A stretch of 64,000 nt of DNA from Psychroserpens luteus (GTDB lineage: Bacteria > Bacteroidota > Bacteroidia > Flavobacteriales > Flavobacteriaceae), in contig NZ_JADILU010000002.1 of NCBI RefSeq assembly GCF_015319355.1, positions 124,001-188,000 on the forward strand, in the 5' to 3' direction. Within the stretch, counting starts at the first letter, position 1. Each line of letters starts with the position of its first letter. The notes beneath the pieces are model-generated. The model saw nothing but the letters and a program-made list of their open reading frames with translations. It had not been told where the DNA came from and searched no databases. This document shows, in pieces, positions 54,266-64,000 of the stretch. A program made the position numbers and the translations under genes.

Positions 54266-57200
54266 TTACTTAATAATGATAATTTTTTTTGTTTCTCCTG
54301 TATTAGCTCTTATGAAATATGTACCAGAATTAATATCTGGTATTTTAAAAGAAATGGTTTGAGTTTGAGTTGTAATTTCTCGTCCTTGAATATCAAATAA
54401 GGTAGCATCAATTAGTTTGTTAAAAAAAACGGTTTGATTTGCTTTACTTGGGTTAGGGTATATTTTTAAACCATTATTTATTAGTGAAAACTCATCAATA
54501 TTTAGTGTTACTTCGTCTAAAGAATACACACTTACAGTTGAGCTTACTTCATTAGAAAGCACTATTAATGCTGTGTCAGTTGGGCTATCTTCTGGAGAAA
54601 TATAAAGAATCCCTTCTGGACCTAAATCGCCACCTTCGTCATCTCCTAAATCTCTATTGTTTACATAGTTTTCAAAAACAGGGTTTGAAGGGTTGGTAAC
54701 ATTATAAGTCATAAATCCACCAACTCGCTCTAAAGTGATAAAAGCATAAAATTCTCCATCTATTTCTGCAACAGTGACACCTTCTGGTTCAGGACCTTTA
54801 TTATCACTACGGTTTTTAAATGAATTGTTGCTATTGCTTGCGTTAAATAATGCACCATAAACAGGATCTGCAGCAGTGATGCGTTCAAAATCGTCACCAC
54901 TGTCAAACATTAAAGAACTTGTTGTGGTATTCCAAATACTAAAAGAACGTGTCCCAAATACATGAATTTCATCAAAATCACCATCGTTATCTGTGTCTCC
55001 TGTAGCATTTGTGATTGAAAGAGCACCAAGATTTGCGTCTAACGCTAATTGATCTTGATTATTAAATATTGAAGGGTCTAACGTAATATTTCCTATAGAT
55101 ACCTCTTCTTCGAAAGCATCATATTCTCTTGCGTCACCCTCATTTGCAGTGACTAGATACGTGATGTCTCCAATTTTATAAGAAGCAATCGCATCTGGCA
55201 TATACATGCCTTTTATTGGCCAATTTGCCATGAAAATAAAATCTGTATCGTTAGAGGTGTCTAAAGTGTTTCCTGGTAAGCTATGATCTTTTAAACCCAA
55301 TGGAAAAATATCTGTAATTGTATTTGTCGTTAAATCAATAACACCAATAGCATTATTCTCTTGTAAAGAGACCCAAGCAGTTTGTGAATCATCAGAAAAC
55401 GTAATATATTCTGGTTCCAAGTCTTGAGAAACAGATGATCCAGGTCCAAAAATTCTAACATTTTCAGCTCGTAAATTTTCAAGATCTACATCAAAATTGT
55501 TAAAGTTGATACTAATAGCATTTGATTGAGTAATATTTCCTAATCCGCCAGTAACATCAATAACTGTAATAGTACCTTCAGGGTCTATCGTATAATCACT
55601 GTTTGGTTGACCTTCATTAGCCACCAAGACTTTTGTGCCATCTGGAGAAAAAGTGACCATGTCTGGCAAATTTCCGACGGTAATGGTAGAGATATTAGTT
55701 CCATTTGTATCCATAAAAAGAACGAGGCCATCTGCTGTAGGTCCATTTGAAACTGCAGCAACAACTAAACCATTATGAGTAGCAACACTTGTTGGTCCTT
55801 CTGTGCCATAAGAGGATAAATCAATTGAAGTTATGGTGTTGATCGCATTTAAATCTGAAAAATCTAAAATTTCAACCTTAGCACCTATAGAATTTAATAC
55901 AAATAAACGTTCGGTTGCTGGATCAAAAGCCGAAATTTCGGCAGAACTAGATCCATCTATTAAATAGCTTGTTTGAAAATTTATACCTAATAAATTGTTT
56001 GCCGAAGGAACATTGACATCATCATCAAGAATGTAAACACCTGTAACATCATTATTTCCTAACGTTGCATTTGTAGGATTAGATAATTGTAAAAGAAATA
56101 ACTCATCAGCCTCTTCAGTTGTGTCATTTAAAATAACAATATCTAAAGTAATTGGAGTAGTGCTATTAGCTGGAATTGTAACGGTTTGGTTAGTGAAAAC
56201 AAAGTCTGTAGTTAATGTCGCTGTTTGTAATTCTGTTATCACAGCTACATCAACCGTGATGTCATTTGTAGATACTGAAGTTGCTTCAATTATGACAGAA
56301 ATGGTAATATCGTTTTCATAAACATTATAAAATGCTTCACTAAAAGTTATTTGTGGGACCACATTTGTATTTGGTATAAAAACTCCTGGTGAAGCCAAAA
56401 CATCAAAACCGTTATCTTGACCAACCAAATTTATAGCTGGTGCCCAATTGGTACCATCATTGAAATCGTTTGACGGATTTTGTAATTCTAAAGAAGGACC
56501 ATCACCATCTGCAGATGTTGGCCAAGGTGCATCATCAATATATTCCATTTGGAAAATGATGGTTTGTTCAGAATTTAAAATTTGTAATTCTTCACCACCA
56601 TTTCCTAAAGCATTAGAAATACCTTGAGGCATATCTAAAAATGTAACTCCGTAAAATGTATCTGCAGTTGTTTTATCGGTTGCTAATAATACTATTTCTC
56701 CAGATGCTAAGGTTTGCTGCGGAAATGTAAAAACAAAATTAGCTTCGTCTTTAACCTGTATACCACCTAAATTAATAGCAGAGATAGAATTATTGTAGAT
56801 TTCTAAAAACTCAAGAGCATCGTTATCTGATGCAGTATTATACATGATTTCAGTAATAATCAATCCTGAAGTTAAGTTGTTAAAAAACAAATCTTCACTT
56901 TCAAATGGCAGATTTTGAACGTTTGTAGATAAGTCTTCAATTGAGTTTACAATAAGATTGTAAGCAGTTCCGGTTGAGAACCCAGAATGTGTCACAGTAG
57001 CAGTTTGATTACTATTATCATAAGATATAGAAATAATTGTAATATCATTATTAATGGTATAGTTTGTCATGTTTTCTGCAGAAGCTGTAGTTACTTCTTC
57101 AGAAAATATAACACTTATTATAGTAGCACTAGTAACTAAAGCATTACTAACTGATGGTGTTGTGTTATCTGTTGTTGATAATATAAAAGGTGTTGTGTCA

Positions 57201-57826
57201 AATGGTAAAACAGAAGCGCTTTGGTCTCCACTTGCATCATCTAAGAAATAATTAGCCATGTCATTTAAGGCAGCTAAATATCCATTGGCTTGTAAGCCAG
57301 TCCTTGCTCCAGTGTATTGAGCAACGTCTGTTCCACTTGGGTAAGTTATAGCTGTCATACCCTCTATAAGGTTTGTACCTTCTAAACTACCATATCCAGA
57401 ACCAGAGTTTGCCACTGCAGCTATAAATGTTGATGGTACTCTAGGTTGGTTTACATCATCAACTAAAAATACAAAAATAGCTTCAGCACTTCCAGAAATC
57501 CCACCAGGTTCTCCAGTTATCGTTCCTACAGATACTGTTGGAACCGCAGCACTAATAGTGTTAAATGTAATCACTGTTCCCGCAACAATACTAGAATTTC
57601 CAGAATTCCACGAGAAATCATTCTCATCATCTCCAAATGCAGATCCATCCCATTCAGAATCTGTAAAATAAAGTGTGGTATTTGCAGGTATATCTACAAA
57701 TGTTACCATTGCAAAATCATCATCTGCATCTGCATTGAATGCAATAACCGCCATGTCTCCTGTACTTAGTTGGGCATGTGTTAGATTGGCAATTAAAATA
57801 ATAGAAATAAGTAAAAGTTTTTTCAT
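54266..57826 (-). CDS. T9SS-secreted choice-of-anchor I multidomain protein
   Basis: A 1186-aa secreted protein. Domains in rough order: signal peptide (1-18); an N-terminal domain with DSEWDGSAFGDDENDFSWNS (19-210); an Ig-like SbsA/Big_5-type domain (210-310); a lamin-tail domain starting ITEIMYNTASDNDALEFLEI (315-470); a Calx-beta domain (490-600, with VYENDITISVII); a choice-of-anchor I propeller (610-1100, with PDMVTFSPDGTKVLVANEGQ); and a type IX sorting domain (1115-1186, IYPNPSKANQTVFF). The propeller class often resembles alkaline-phosphatase-like or YncE-like folds; the substrate is unknown. It is probably cell-surface bound. Confidence 0.93.
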   Translation of the reverse strand: MKKLLLISIILIANLTHAQLSTGDMAVIAFNADADDDFAMVTFVDIPANTTLYFTDSEWDGSAFGDDENDFSWNSGNSSIVAGTVITFNTISAAVPTVSVGTITGEPGGISGSAEAIFVFLVDDVNQPRVPSTFIAAVANSGSGYGSLEGTNLIEGMTAITYPSGTDVAQYTGARTGLQANGYLAALNDMANYFLDDASGDQSASVLPFDTTPFILSTTDNTTPSVSNALVTSATIISVIFSEEVTTASAENMTNYTINNDITIISISYDNSNQTATVTHSGFSTGTAYNLIVNSIEDLSTNVQNLPFESEDLFFNNLTSGLIITEIMYNTASDNDALEFLEIYNNSISAINLGGIQVKDEANFVFTFPQQTLASGEIVLLATDKTTADTFYGVTFLDMPQGISNALGNGGEELQILNSEQTIIFQMEYIDDAPWPTSADGDGPSLELQNPSNDFNDGTNWAPAINLVGQDNGFDVLASPGVFIPNTNVVPQITFSEAFYNVYENDITISVIIEATSVSTNDITVDVAVITELQTATLTTDFVFTNQTVTIPANSTTPITLDIVILNDTTEEADELFLLQLSNPTNATLGNNDVTGVYILDDDVNVPSANNLLGINFQTSYLIDGSSSAEISAFDPATERLFVLNSIGAKVEILDFSDLNAINTITSIDLSSYGTEGPTSVATHNGLVVAAVSNGPTADGLVLFMDTNGTNISTITVGNLPDMVTFSPDGTKVLVANEGQPNSDYTIDPEGTITVIDVTGGLGNITQSNAISINFNNFDVDLENLRAENVRIFGPGSSVSQDLEPEYITFSDDSQTAWVSLQENNAIGVIDLTTNTITDIFPLGLKDHSLPGNTLDTSNDTDFIFMANWPIKGMYMPDAIASYKIGDITYLVTANEGDAREYDAFEEEVSIGNITLDPSIFNNQDQLALDANLGALSITNATGDTDNDGDFDEIHVFGTRSFSIWNTTTSSLMFDSGDDFERITAADPVYGALFNASNSNNSFKNRSDNKGPEPEGVTVAEIDGEFYAFITLERVGGFMTYNVTNPSNPVFENYVNNRDLGDDEGGDLGPEGILYISPEDSPTDTALIVLSNEVSSTVSVYSLDEVTLNIDEFSLINNGLKIYPNPSKANQTVFFNKLIDATLFDIQGREITTQTQTISFKIPDINSGTYFIRANTGETKKIIIIK

Positions 57827-58043
57827 AATGATAGTTGGTTTAATTTTGGTGAAGGTATCAACCTAACGTTTTAAGAAAACTATCTAAATATTAAGAAACT
57901 ATAACTAAATGAAATCAGTAATCAATGAATTGGCCATTGATGTTATCAAATACATGAATCTATTAAACTTTAGCTAACAATTAATTAACTAATTATATTG
58001 TGATTTTTTTTTTATACTATATAAGGACTTTAGAGATAAGAGT

Positions 58044-58081
58044 AAAAAAAAGTCTGAAAACAATGAAGCTTTCAGACTTTT
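58044..58081 (-). terminator. Terminator of the lipoprotein gene
   Basis: AAAGTCTGAAA pairs with TTTCAGACTTT across a 10-base loop. On the minus strand the stem is followed by a T run. Confidence 0.8.
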
Positions 58082-58099
58082 AAAATTTTAAAATCTAAA

Positions 58100-58585
58100 T
58101 TATCTCAAATTAAATGATTCTATAGTATTGGCTTGCATTACCAAATCAAGATTAGATGTGTCTAAACCGTCAACATTATCTGCAGGAACAACGACAACTC
58201 TAAATACTTGATTTTGTGTCCATTCTTGTCCAAGTAGATTGAAGTTTGTTGTGCCATCTAAAAAGAAACGCACATCTGTTTGTGTGAAATCATAATTATA
58301 TGTCAAATTTCCATCTATAAATTCTACAGTTTGTGGCAATAATCTCCATATGTCTTGTCCGTTTTGTGTGTCCCAAAGAATATATACTAAGGTGACGTCA
58401 GATGGATAAACTTGAAAACCATAAGCTTCAATAAATTCATAATTATTAGTTTGTGTAAAATCTACTGAGATTTCAAAGGCACTTGAAACAATAAGTCCAC
58501 CATCAAATCCTGGAGGTCCTTGCTCTCCTTCACAAGCTGTAAATAAGAATGTTGAAATAAACAATAAGGCTAAGATCTTTTTCAT
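58100..58585 (-). CDS. Lipoprotein with short collagen-like tract
   Basis: A 161-aa lipoprotein. Signal MKKILALLFISTFLFTAC with Cys 18 as lipid acceptor, directly followed by EGEQGPPGFDGG, the Gly-Pro-Pro collagen-like start found in many Bacteroidota lipoproteins. The rest is a beta-rich domain with no motif I recognise. It is transcribed divergently from dnaK. Confidence 0.82.
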   Translation of the reverse strand: MKKILALLFISTFLFTACEGEQGPPGFDGGLIVSSAFEISVDFTQTNNYEFIEAYGFQVYPSDVTLVYILWDTQNGQDIWRLLPQTVEFIDGNLTYNYDFTQTDVRFFLDGTTNFNLLGQEWTQNQVFRVVVVPADNVDGLDTSNLDLVMQANTIESFNLR

Positions 58586-58780
58586 AATATATGTTTTGAG
58601 TTATATGTAAAGGTACAAATAGTAATGAATCATATATAGGTTATAAAAGCATTTTATTACTAATAAATGACATCATGTCATACTTTTTGTAATGGCATAA
58701 TCATTGACATATAGATTACGAAGTTAAAATGAACATAACATTTCCGAAGCAAAAAGGAAATACTTAAAACAAATATAATT

Positions 58781-60685
58781 ATGAGTAAGATTATTGGAAT
58801 CGATTTAGGAACTACCAACTCTTGCGTTTCTGTAATGGAAGGTAACGAGCCAGTAGTTATCCCTAATGCAGAGGGTAAAAGAACAACACCATCAGTTATC
58901 GCCTTTGTAGAAGGTGGAGAAATTAAAGTTGGAGATCCTGCTAAAAGACAAGCAGTAACAAACCCAACAAAAACTGTTTATTCAATTAAACGTTTTATGG
59001 GTAACAAGTATTCTGAATCTAAAAAAGAAGCAGAACGTGTACCATATAAAGTGGTAAAAGGTGACAATGACACACCAAGAGTAGATATTGATGGTCGTTT
59101 ATATACGCCTCAAGAATTGTCAGCAATGATTCTTCAAAAAATGAAGAAAACTGCTGAAGATTATTTAGGTCAAGATGTAACTGAAGCAGTAATTACTGTA
59201 CCAGCTTACTTTAATGATTCTCAACGTCAAGCTACTAAAGAAGCAGGAGAGATTGCAGGTTTAAAAGTTCGTAGAATTATCAACGAACCAACTGCAGCAG
59301 CTTTAGCTTATGGAATGGACAAAAAAGGTATCGATCAAAAAATCGTAGTTTTCGATTTTGGTGGAGGAACACATGATGTATCTATCCTTGAATTAGGAGA
59401 TGGTGTATTTGAAGTATTATCTACAGATGGTGATACACACTTAGGTGGTGATGATGTTGATCAAAAAATAATCAACTGGTTAGCAGATGAGTTTAATACA
59501 GAGGAGTCTATTGACTTACGTAAAGACCCTATGGCTTTACAACGTTTAAAAGAAGCGTCTGAAAAAGCGAAGATTGAATTATCATCTTCTGAACAAACAG
59601 AAATTAATTTACCATACGTTACAGCTACTGCATCAGGACCAAAACACTTGGTACGTACATTAACACGTTCTAAATTTGAGCAGTTAATTGACGATTTAGT
59701 CAAACGTACGATTGAGCCATGTGCATCTGCTTTAAAAGCTGCAGGATTATCAAAAAGTGATATTGACCAAGTAATTTTGGTAGGTGGATCTACACGTATT
59801 CCAGTTGTACAAGCTGAAGTAGAGAAGTTCTTCGGAAAAGCGCCAAGTAAAGGAGTTAATCCAGATGAGGTTGTATCATTAGGAGCAGCAATTCAAGGTG
59901 GTGTATTATCAGGAGATGTAAAAGATGTATTATTATTAGATGTTACTCCATTATCTCTAGGTATTGAAACTATGGGTAACGTAATGACGAAGTTGATTGA
60001 AGCAAATACTACGATTCCTACTAAGAAATCACAAGTATTCTCAACAGCAGCAGATAATCAGCCATCGGTAGAAATCCATGTATTACAAGGAGAACGTCCA
60101 ATGGCAGCAGATAACAAAACAATAGGTCGTTTCCATTTAGATGGTATTCCACCATCACAAAGAGGAACACCTCAAATTGAAGTGACTTTTGATATTGATG
60201 CCAATGGTATCATCAAAGTTTCTGCTACAGATAAAGCAACAAATAAAACTCAAGATATTCGTATCGAAGCATCTTCTGGTTTAACAGAAGAAGAAATTGC
60301 TAAAATGAAGCAAGATGCAGAAGAAAATGCAGATGCAGATGCTAAAGCAGTAGAAAGTGCTAAGAAATTGAATGAAGCAGATGCTATGATTTTCCAAACA
60401 GAAAATCAGTTGAAAGAATTTGGTGAAAAATTATCAGAAGATAAGAAACAACCAATTGAAGAAGCACTTGAAGAGTTGAAGAAAGCTTACGAAACTAAAG
60501 ATATCGCTTTAATAGAGCCTGCTTTAGAAAAAATAAACGAAGCTTGGAAAGTAGCTAGTGAAGAAATGTACAAAGCACAAGCAGATGCTCAAGGTGGAGC
60601 AGAAGCACCAGGACCAGATGCAAGCCAAAATGGTGAAGCAGAAGGAAGTGATGTGGAAGATGTAGATTTTGAAGAAGTAAAATAA
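58781..60685 (+). CDS. dnaK: Molecular chaperone DnaK (Hsp70)
   Basis: A 634-aa chaperone. The nucleotide-binding domain starts [17 protein letters not shown] and has the [19 protein letters not shown] and [13 protein letters not shown] motifs. The substrate-binding domain has [16 protein letters not shown]. The C-terminus ends [10 protein letters not shown], close to the usual EEVK-type tail. No dnaJ or grpE in the window. A TTCCGAAG octamer lies 31 bases upstream of the start. Confidence 0.98.
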   Translation: MSKIIGIDLGTTNSCVSVMEGNEPVVIPNAEGKRTTPSVIAFVEGGEIKVGDPAKRQAVTNPTKTVYSIKRFMGNKYSESKKEAERVPYKVVKGDNDTPRVDIDGRLYTPQELSAMILQKMKKTAEDYLGQDVTEAVITVPAYFNDSQRQATKEAGEIAGLKVRRIINEPTAAALAYGMDKKGIDQKIVVFDFGGGTHDVSILELGDGVFEVLSTDGDTHLGGDDVDQKIINWLADEFNTEESIDLRKDPMALQRLKEASEKAKIELSSSEQTEINLPYVTATASGPKHLVRTLTRSKFEQLIDDLVKRTIEPCASALKAAGLSKSDIDQVILVGGSTRIPVVQAEVEKFFGKAPSKGVNPDEVVSLGAAIQGGVLSGDVKDVLLLDVTPLSLGIETMGNVMTKLIEANTTIPTKKSQVFSTAADNQPSVEIHVLQGERPMAADNKTIGRFHLDGIPPSQRGTPQIEVTFDIDANGIIKVSATDKATNKTQDIRIEASSGLTEEEIAKMKQDAEENADADAKAVESAKKLNEADAMIFQTENQLKEFGEKLSEDKKQPIEEALEELKKAYETKDIALIEPALEKINEAWKVASEEMYKAQADAQGGAEAPGPDASQNGEAEGSDVEDVDFEEVK

Positions 60686-60689
60686 AATT

Positions 60690-60715
60690 GTCATTCCTGC
60701 GAAGGCAGGAATCTC
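60690..60715 (+). repeat. Short palindromic repeat after dnaK
   Basis: ATTCCTGC (60693-60700) pairs with GCAGGAAT (60705-60712). The unit GTCATTCCTGCGAAGGCAGG is shared with the left end of the element at 29273, and a decayed form (CATTCCTTTGGAAAAAGGAA) follows lpdA near 1170-1192. Confidence 0.65.
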
Positions 60716-60742
60716 AAAAACATACTTATTTTAACATTTGAA

Positions 60743-60773
60743 AAAACGCAATCAGAAATGGTTGCGTTTTTTT
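60743..60773 (+). terminator. Terminator of dnaK
   Basis: AAAACGCAA (60743-60751) pairs with TTGCGTTTT (60762-60770), with more T after it. Confidence 0.85.
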
Positions 60774-60818
60774 ATACATAAAGCTGAAGTTATATTTAAA
60801 ACCCGTTAATTTGCATTT

Positions 60819-62048
60819 ATGACATTTTCCTCATCAATAGAAAGCACATTTAAGCCCAAACGTTTAGCCATAAAACTCACTGCAAAAGGAGAAAACTACG
60901 TACAACAAGGTCATCCTTGGGTGTTTTCAGATAGTATTGTGAAAATCAATGCAGATGCAAAAACAGGTGATTTAGCAATTATCTTCGGAAAGCGAAAAAA
61001 CGGAATGATTGGCATTGGATTATACGATGCAGATTCGCCAATTAGAATTAAAGTAATTTACAGTGACGGTAAACCTACTCAAATAGATGACGCCTTTTTT
61101 CTTCGGAAAATTGAAAATGCATACCAAAAACGTCTTCCATTACTAAAAACAGAAACGACAAGTTATCGATTGATTTTTGGTGAGAATGACGAATTCCCTT
61201 CATTAATTGCAGATGTTTACGATTCTGTTATGGTAGTAAAACTCTATTCTGAAATCTGGTTACCTTACATTAAAACTATTTTGGAAAGTTTAGTAAAAAC
61301 TTCAGGTTGTGAGACCGTTGTGATGCGTCTAAGTCGAGGATTACAGCAATCTAGTTCTCACAATTTAAAAGATGGTGAAATTGTTTATGGAACCTTAGAA
61401 AATGAGACTGTAGAATTTGTTGAACATGGTGTTAATTTTTCGGCAAATGTGATTAAAGGTCATAAAACAGGCTACTTCTTAGATCATAGAGACAATAGAA
61501 GACAAGTTGGTTTGTTGAGTAAAAACAAAACGGTGTTGGATGTGTTCTCTTATGCTGGCGGATTTTCAGTACACGCCTTAGCGAATGGAGCTAAAGAAGT
61601 GACTAGTTTAGATATTAGTTCACAAGCATTGGAAATTGCAGTTCAAAATGGTAAATTGAATGACTATCCAGGAAAGCATTTTACTTTAGCTGGTGATGCG
61701 TTTAAAATCTTGGAGCAGCTCATTTCAGAAAAAAAGAAATTTGATGTGGTTGTTATTGATCCGCCAAGTTTTGCAAAACAACAATCTGAAATTCTGCTCG
61801 CTAAAAAGAAATATGCTCAGTTGGCTAGACTAGGAGAGAAGCTTACAGCCAGAGAAGGCTTATTGGTTTTAGCATCATGCTCATCTAGAGTCACTGCTAC
61901 AGCTTTTTATGATATTAATGAACAGACCATAAAATCTACAAAACGTTCATTTTCCGTAGCACAAAAAACGCAACACGATATCGATCATCCTATTGGTTTT
62001 GAAGAAGGTGCCTATTTAAAATGTGGTTATTATAGATTTCAAGATTAG
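60819..62048 (+). CDS. rlmI: 23S rRNA m5C methyltransferase RlmI-like
   Basis: A 409-aa SAM-dependent enzyme. An N-terminal PUA domain (residues 12-95, with YVQQGHPWVFSDSI) precedes a Rossmann methyltransferase: VLDVFSYAGGFSVHALANGA for SAM binding and VVVIDPPSFAK as motif IV. A conserved Cys lies in VLASCSSRV. E. coli RlmI modifies C1962 of 23S rRNA; the same target is probable here. Confidence 0.9.
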   Translation: MTFSSSIESTFKPKRLAIKLTAKGENYVQQGHPWVFSDSIVKINADAKTGDLAIIFGKRKNGMIGIGLYDADSPIRIKVIYSDGKPTQIDDAFFLRKIENAYQKRLPLLKTETTSYRLIFGENDEFPSLIADVYDSVMVVKLYSEIWLPYIKTILESLVKTSGCETVVMRLSRGLQQSSSHNLKDGEIVYGTLENETVEFVEHGVNFSANVIKGHKTGYFLDHRDNRRQVGLLSKNKTVLDVFSYAGGFSVHALANGAKEVTSLDISSQALEIAVQNGKLNDYPGKHFTLAGDAFKILEQLISEKKKFDVVVIDPPSFAKQQSEILLAKKKYAQLARLGEKLTAREGLLVLASCSSRVTATAFYDINEQTIKSTKRSFSVAQKTQHDIDHPIGFEEGAYLKCGYYRFQD

Positions 62049-62136
62049 CAAACTGTTATGCGTGCATAATATTTATTATATTTGTTCTTATTCAACGAAA
62101 CCTTTTCAATGCTGAATTCAAAATAATGTAATATTT

Positions 62137-63084
62137 ATGGAAACGAAACTCACCAAACTTCTTAATATAAAATACCCAATTATACAAGCACCAATGTTTT
62201 TAGTGTCTAACGTTGCTATGGTAACTGAAGCTATGAAAAGTGGAATTGCAGGTTGTATTCCAGCACTTAATTATAGGACTCTGGATGAATTAAGAGTTGC
62301 ATTACGCGAGTTGAAAGCAAATAAAGTAGAAGGAGGATCTTTTGGGTTTAATCTTATTGTCAACAAATCTAACATTAAATATAAAAGTCAGCTAGAGGTT
62401 ATTTGTGAGGAAGGTTGTGATTTTATAATTACATCTTTAGGAAGTCCAGAGGAAACGATTAACCAGGCACATGCTGTTGGTATTAAAGTGTTTTGTGATG
62501 TCACCGATTTACGTTTTGCTAAAAAAGTAGAACAATTGGGAGCAGATGCTGCAATTGCTGTAAATAATGAAGCAGGTGGTCATAGAGGAAATCTTACACC
62601 AGAGGAATTAACAAATCAATTAAGTAAAGCGTTAACTATACCTGTGATTTCTGCAGGAGGTGTTGGTTGTAAAGCTGATATTGATAAAATGTTGAGCTAT
62701 GGTGCAGAAGGTGTTAGTGTTGGGAGTCCGTTTATTGCATCAATTGAAGCAGGCGTGACAGACGAATACAAACAGGCTTGTGTTGATTATGGTGAAAAAG
62801 ATATTATTATGACAGAGCGTATTTCTGGAACACCATGTACAGTAATTAATACACCTTATGTTCAAAAAATTGGAACAAAAGCGACATGGTTAGAAACCAT
62901 GCTTAATAAAAGTAAGAAACTTAAAAAGTGGGTAAAAATGGTGCGTTTTTCAATAGGAATGAAAGCGACTGAAAATGCTGCTAAAAAAGCGACTTATAAA
63001 ACAGTTTGGGTTGCTGGTCCAAGTATTGAGCACACTAAAGAAATACTTCCTGTTAAAGATATTGTTGCTAATTTGGTATCCTGA
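62137..63084 (+). CDS. Nitronate monooxygenase-like flavoprotein
   Basis: A 315-aa TIM-barrel protein. It begins with KLLNIKYPIIQAPMFLVSN, has the FMN-phosphate loop VISAGGVGCKADI and the NNEAGGHRGNL motif holding the catalytic His. The 2-nitropropane dioxygenase/NMO family also includes FabK-type enoyl reductases. No fab genes are adjacent, so I favour NMO. Confidence 0.85.
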   Translation: METKLTKLLNIKYPIIQAPMFLVSNVAMVTEAMKSGIAGCIPALNYRTLDELRVALRELKANKVEGGSFGFNLIVNKSNIKYKSQLEVICEEGCDFIITSLGSPEETINQAHAVGIKVFCDVTDLRFAKKVEQLGADAAIAVNNEAGGHRGNLTPEELTNQLSKALTIPVISAGGVGCKADIDKMLSYGAEGVSVGSPFIASIEAGVTDEYKQACVDYGEKDIIMTERISGTPCTVINTPYVQKIGTKATWLETMLNKSKKLKKWVKMVRFSIGMKATENAAKKATYKTVWVAGPSIEHTKEILPVKDIVANLVS

Positions 63085-63265
63085 TTATAGTTACTATTGG
63101 AAGCTATGATTTAGATTGAGGTGAGATGATAGATTTTGAATATTATTTTTCTGTCAACTATCTGGTATAATTTATTTGGAAATTGAATTCGGTTAATTAA
63201 AATTGTAATAGCGTTCACAAATAATTCTATAAAAACTTAATTTTAGAACACATAATTTGTTTTAA

Positions 63266-64000
63266 ATGAAACGGTTTTTTTACGCAATTCTCATATCACT
63301 TTTACTTCTTGTAGCTGTTGTCTACTGGTCTTTGTCAAGTACAGATAAAACATTTGAGCGGAATAGGGTTTTAAATTTTAAAGATATACAAGCTGTTAAT
63401 TTTCGTGACTATGATTCTGTTTTGGTTGCAGCTAGTGAACTTTACGAACCAAATTTTGTAAAGGAGTTTATTCAAGGTTCTCAATATCGAGATGTATGGG
63501 CAACATCAGTTAAAGTTCCTGTTTTATTTTTAGATACACTGTTTGGAGGTGTCACTATTTTGAAAGAAGGAGGAGGAAAGCAAACTCATTCTTTAAAACT
63601 AAAAGCAAAAAATGGTATTGAATACACATTAAGAAGTGTCAATAAAGATCCAGAACCACTTATTCCAGAATTTGCTAAAACACTCGGTTTAGAAAATATT
63701 GTTGTTGATGGCATTTCGGCTCAACATCCTTATGCAGCAATATTAGTGGCAGAGTTGGCGCAATCTGTAAAAGTGCTACATACTAATCCTAAATTGGTTT
63801 TTCTTCCGAAGCAAGAAAAATTAGAAAACTATAATGATAAATTTGGAAACCGATTATTCTTATTAGAATACGAAACAGAAGGTGAAATCAACTGGACTTC
63901 ATATGAAAACATAGATCAATTAGTAGATACAAAAGATTTACAAGAACTCAAACAAACCCTAAAAGACAGTTTGAAGATTGATAAAAGAGCGCTCATTAGA
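63266..64000 (+). CDS. Large hypothetical protein, 3' end outside window
   Basis: The frame is open to the last base (245 codons shown). It begins with a membrane helix or signal (MKRFFYAILISLLLLVAVVY). A domain beginning TILKEGGGKQTHSLKLKAKN and continuing YTLRSVNKDPEPLIPEF resembles a kinase-like nucleotide fold that is common in Bacteroidota beside or fused with phosphoesterase and surface-antigen domains; this is from memory and tentative. A TTCCGAAG octamer lies at 63804-63811. Confidence 0.7.
   Translation, partial: MKRFFYAILISLLLLVAVVYWSLSSTDKTFERNRVLNFKDIQAVNFRDYDSVLVAASELYEPNFVKEFIQGSQYRDVWATSVKVPVLFLDTLFGGVTILKEGGGKQTHSLKLKAKNGIEYTLRSVNKDPEPLIPEFAKTLGLENIVVDGISAQHPYAAILVAELAQSVKVLHTNPKLVFLPKQEKLENYNDKFGNRLFLLEYETEGEINWTSYENIDQLVDTKDLQELKQTLKDSLKIDKRALIR

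Larger units (their letters stand above)
1245..63811. repeat. Dispersed octamer TTCCGAAG (TTCCGNAG) spread through the window
   Basis: Counted by eye: 29 copies of TTCCGAAG or its complement, 7 of TTCCGTAG and 4 of TTCCGCAG. Examples: 4380, 8423, 16267, 18506, 25595, 26936, 29028, 29383 (between genes), 32489, 43658, 47005, 47278, 52297, 58742 (between genes), 61101, 63804. Many continue as TTCCGAAGAAAA. See the first finding. Confidence 0.8.

Noticed and set aside
1-64000. TTCCGAAG as a Chi or chromosome-polarity site
   Set aside because: Both orientations are common across the window without a switch, which does not fit strand-biased signals; a whole-genome map could still change this.

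Overview
The window is AT-rich chromosomal DNA of a Bacteroidota member, most likely a flavobacterium (Flavobacteriaceae). The evidence is the DUF6090 membrane-protein family, a large secreted protein with a type IX secretion C-terminal sorting domain, lipoproteins of the Bacteroidota kind, TAnnTTTG-type promoter boxes, few clear Shine-Dalgarno sequences, and a housekeeping set (lpdA, pabB, tilS, comM/yifB, panB, sdaA, dnaK, rlmI) typical of that family. I found no rRNA, tRNA, CRISPR array, transposase, integrase or phage structural gene.

Layout. 1-1164: 3' part of a dihydrolipoyl dehydrogenase gene. 1405-6582: seven consecutive DUF6090 paralogues in one orientation, plus the 17-codon remnant of an eighth. 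6667-9095 (minus): a GYF_2-like protein and a LytTR-type two-component pair. 9286-12844 (plus): serine hydrolase, small MotA/ExbB-like membrane protein, ECF sigma factor, a 58-aa protein coupled to the sigma gene, and a mechanosensitive channel. 13063-15718 (minus): a broken small gene, an S1/P1 nuclease and a DEAD-box helicase with a DEVD motif. 15806-18608: pabB and tilS, separated by an inverted-repeat element that seems to supply half of the tilS promoter. 18645-19295: orphan NarL-type regulator.

19485-25390 and 29558-35650 are two accessory blocks around a housekeeping stretch (adenine deaminase, YheT-like hydrolase, aldose epimerase). They encode three peptidoglycan-acting enzymes without signal peptides (NlpC/P60-CHAP-like, YkuD_2-like L,D-transpeptidase, M15-like zinc peptidase), two unfamiliar large proteins sharing a C-terminal domain, a multi-TM patatin-like lipase, a HmuY-like membrane-anchored protein and a probable outer-membrane protein. 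35993-37531 is comM/yifB. It is followed by a lone 113-aa gene, a second diverged copy of the comM 3' end, and a five-gene minus-strand carbohydrate/ATP-grasp cassette (38296-43318) that looks imported.

43605-48251 is an operon of DUF2891, an NRAMP-fold transporter lacking the usual metal ligands, and the three 5-oxoprolinase subunits pxpA-pxpB-pxpC. The rest holds a histidine kinase with two small upstream genes, an RluA-type pseudouridine synthase, panB, an NTF2-like protein, sdaA, a large T9SS-secreted choice-of-anchor I protein, a lipoprotein, dnaK, rlmI, a nitronate monooxygenase-like enzyme, and the start of a large uncharacterised gene running off the end.

Three patterns stand out. 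First, the octamer TTCCGAAG (wider form TTCCGNAG) occurs far more often than base composition predicts, on both strands, in all reading frames and between genes. Second, the DUF6090 array has a near-constant 5' module whose first bases close the upstream gene. Third, two different genes are each followed by a second, mostly synonymously or moderately diverged copy of their own 3' end, next to accessory genes.
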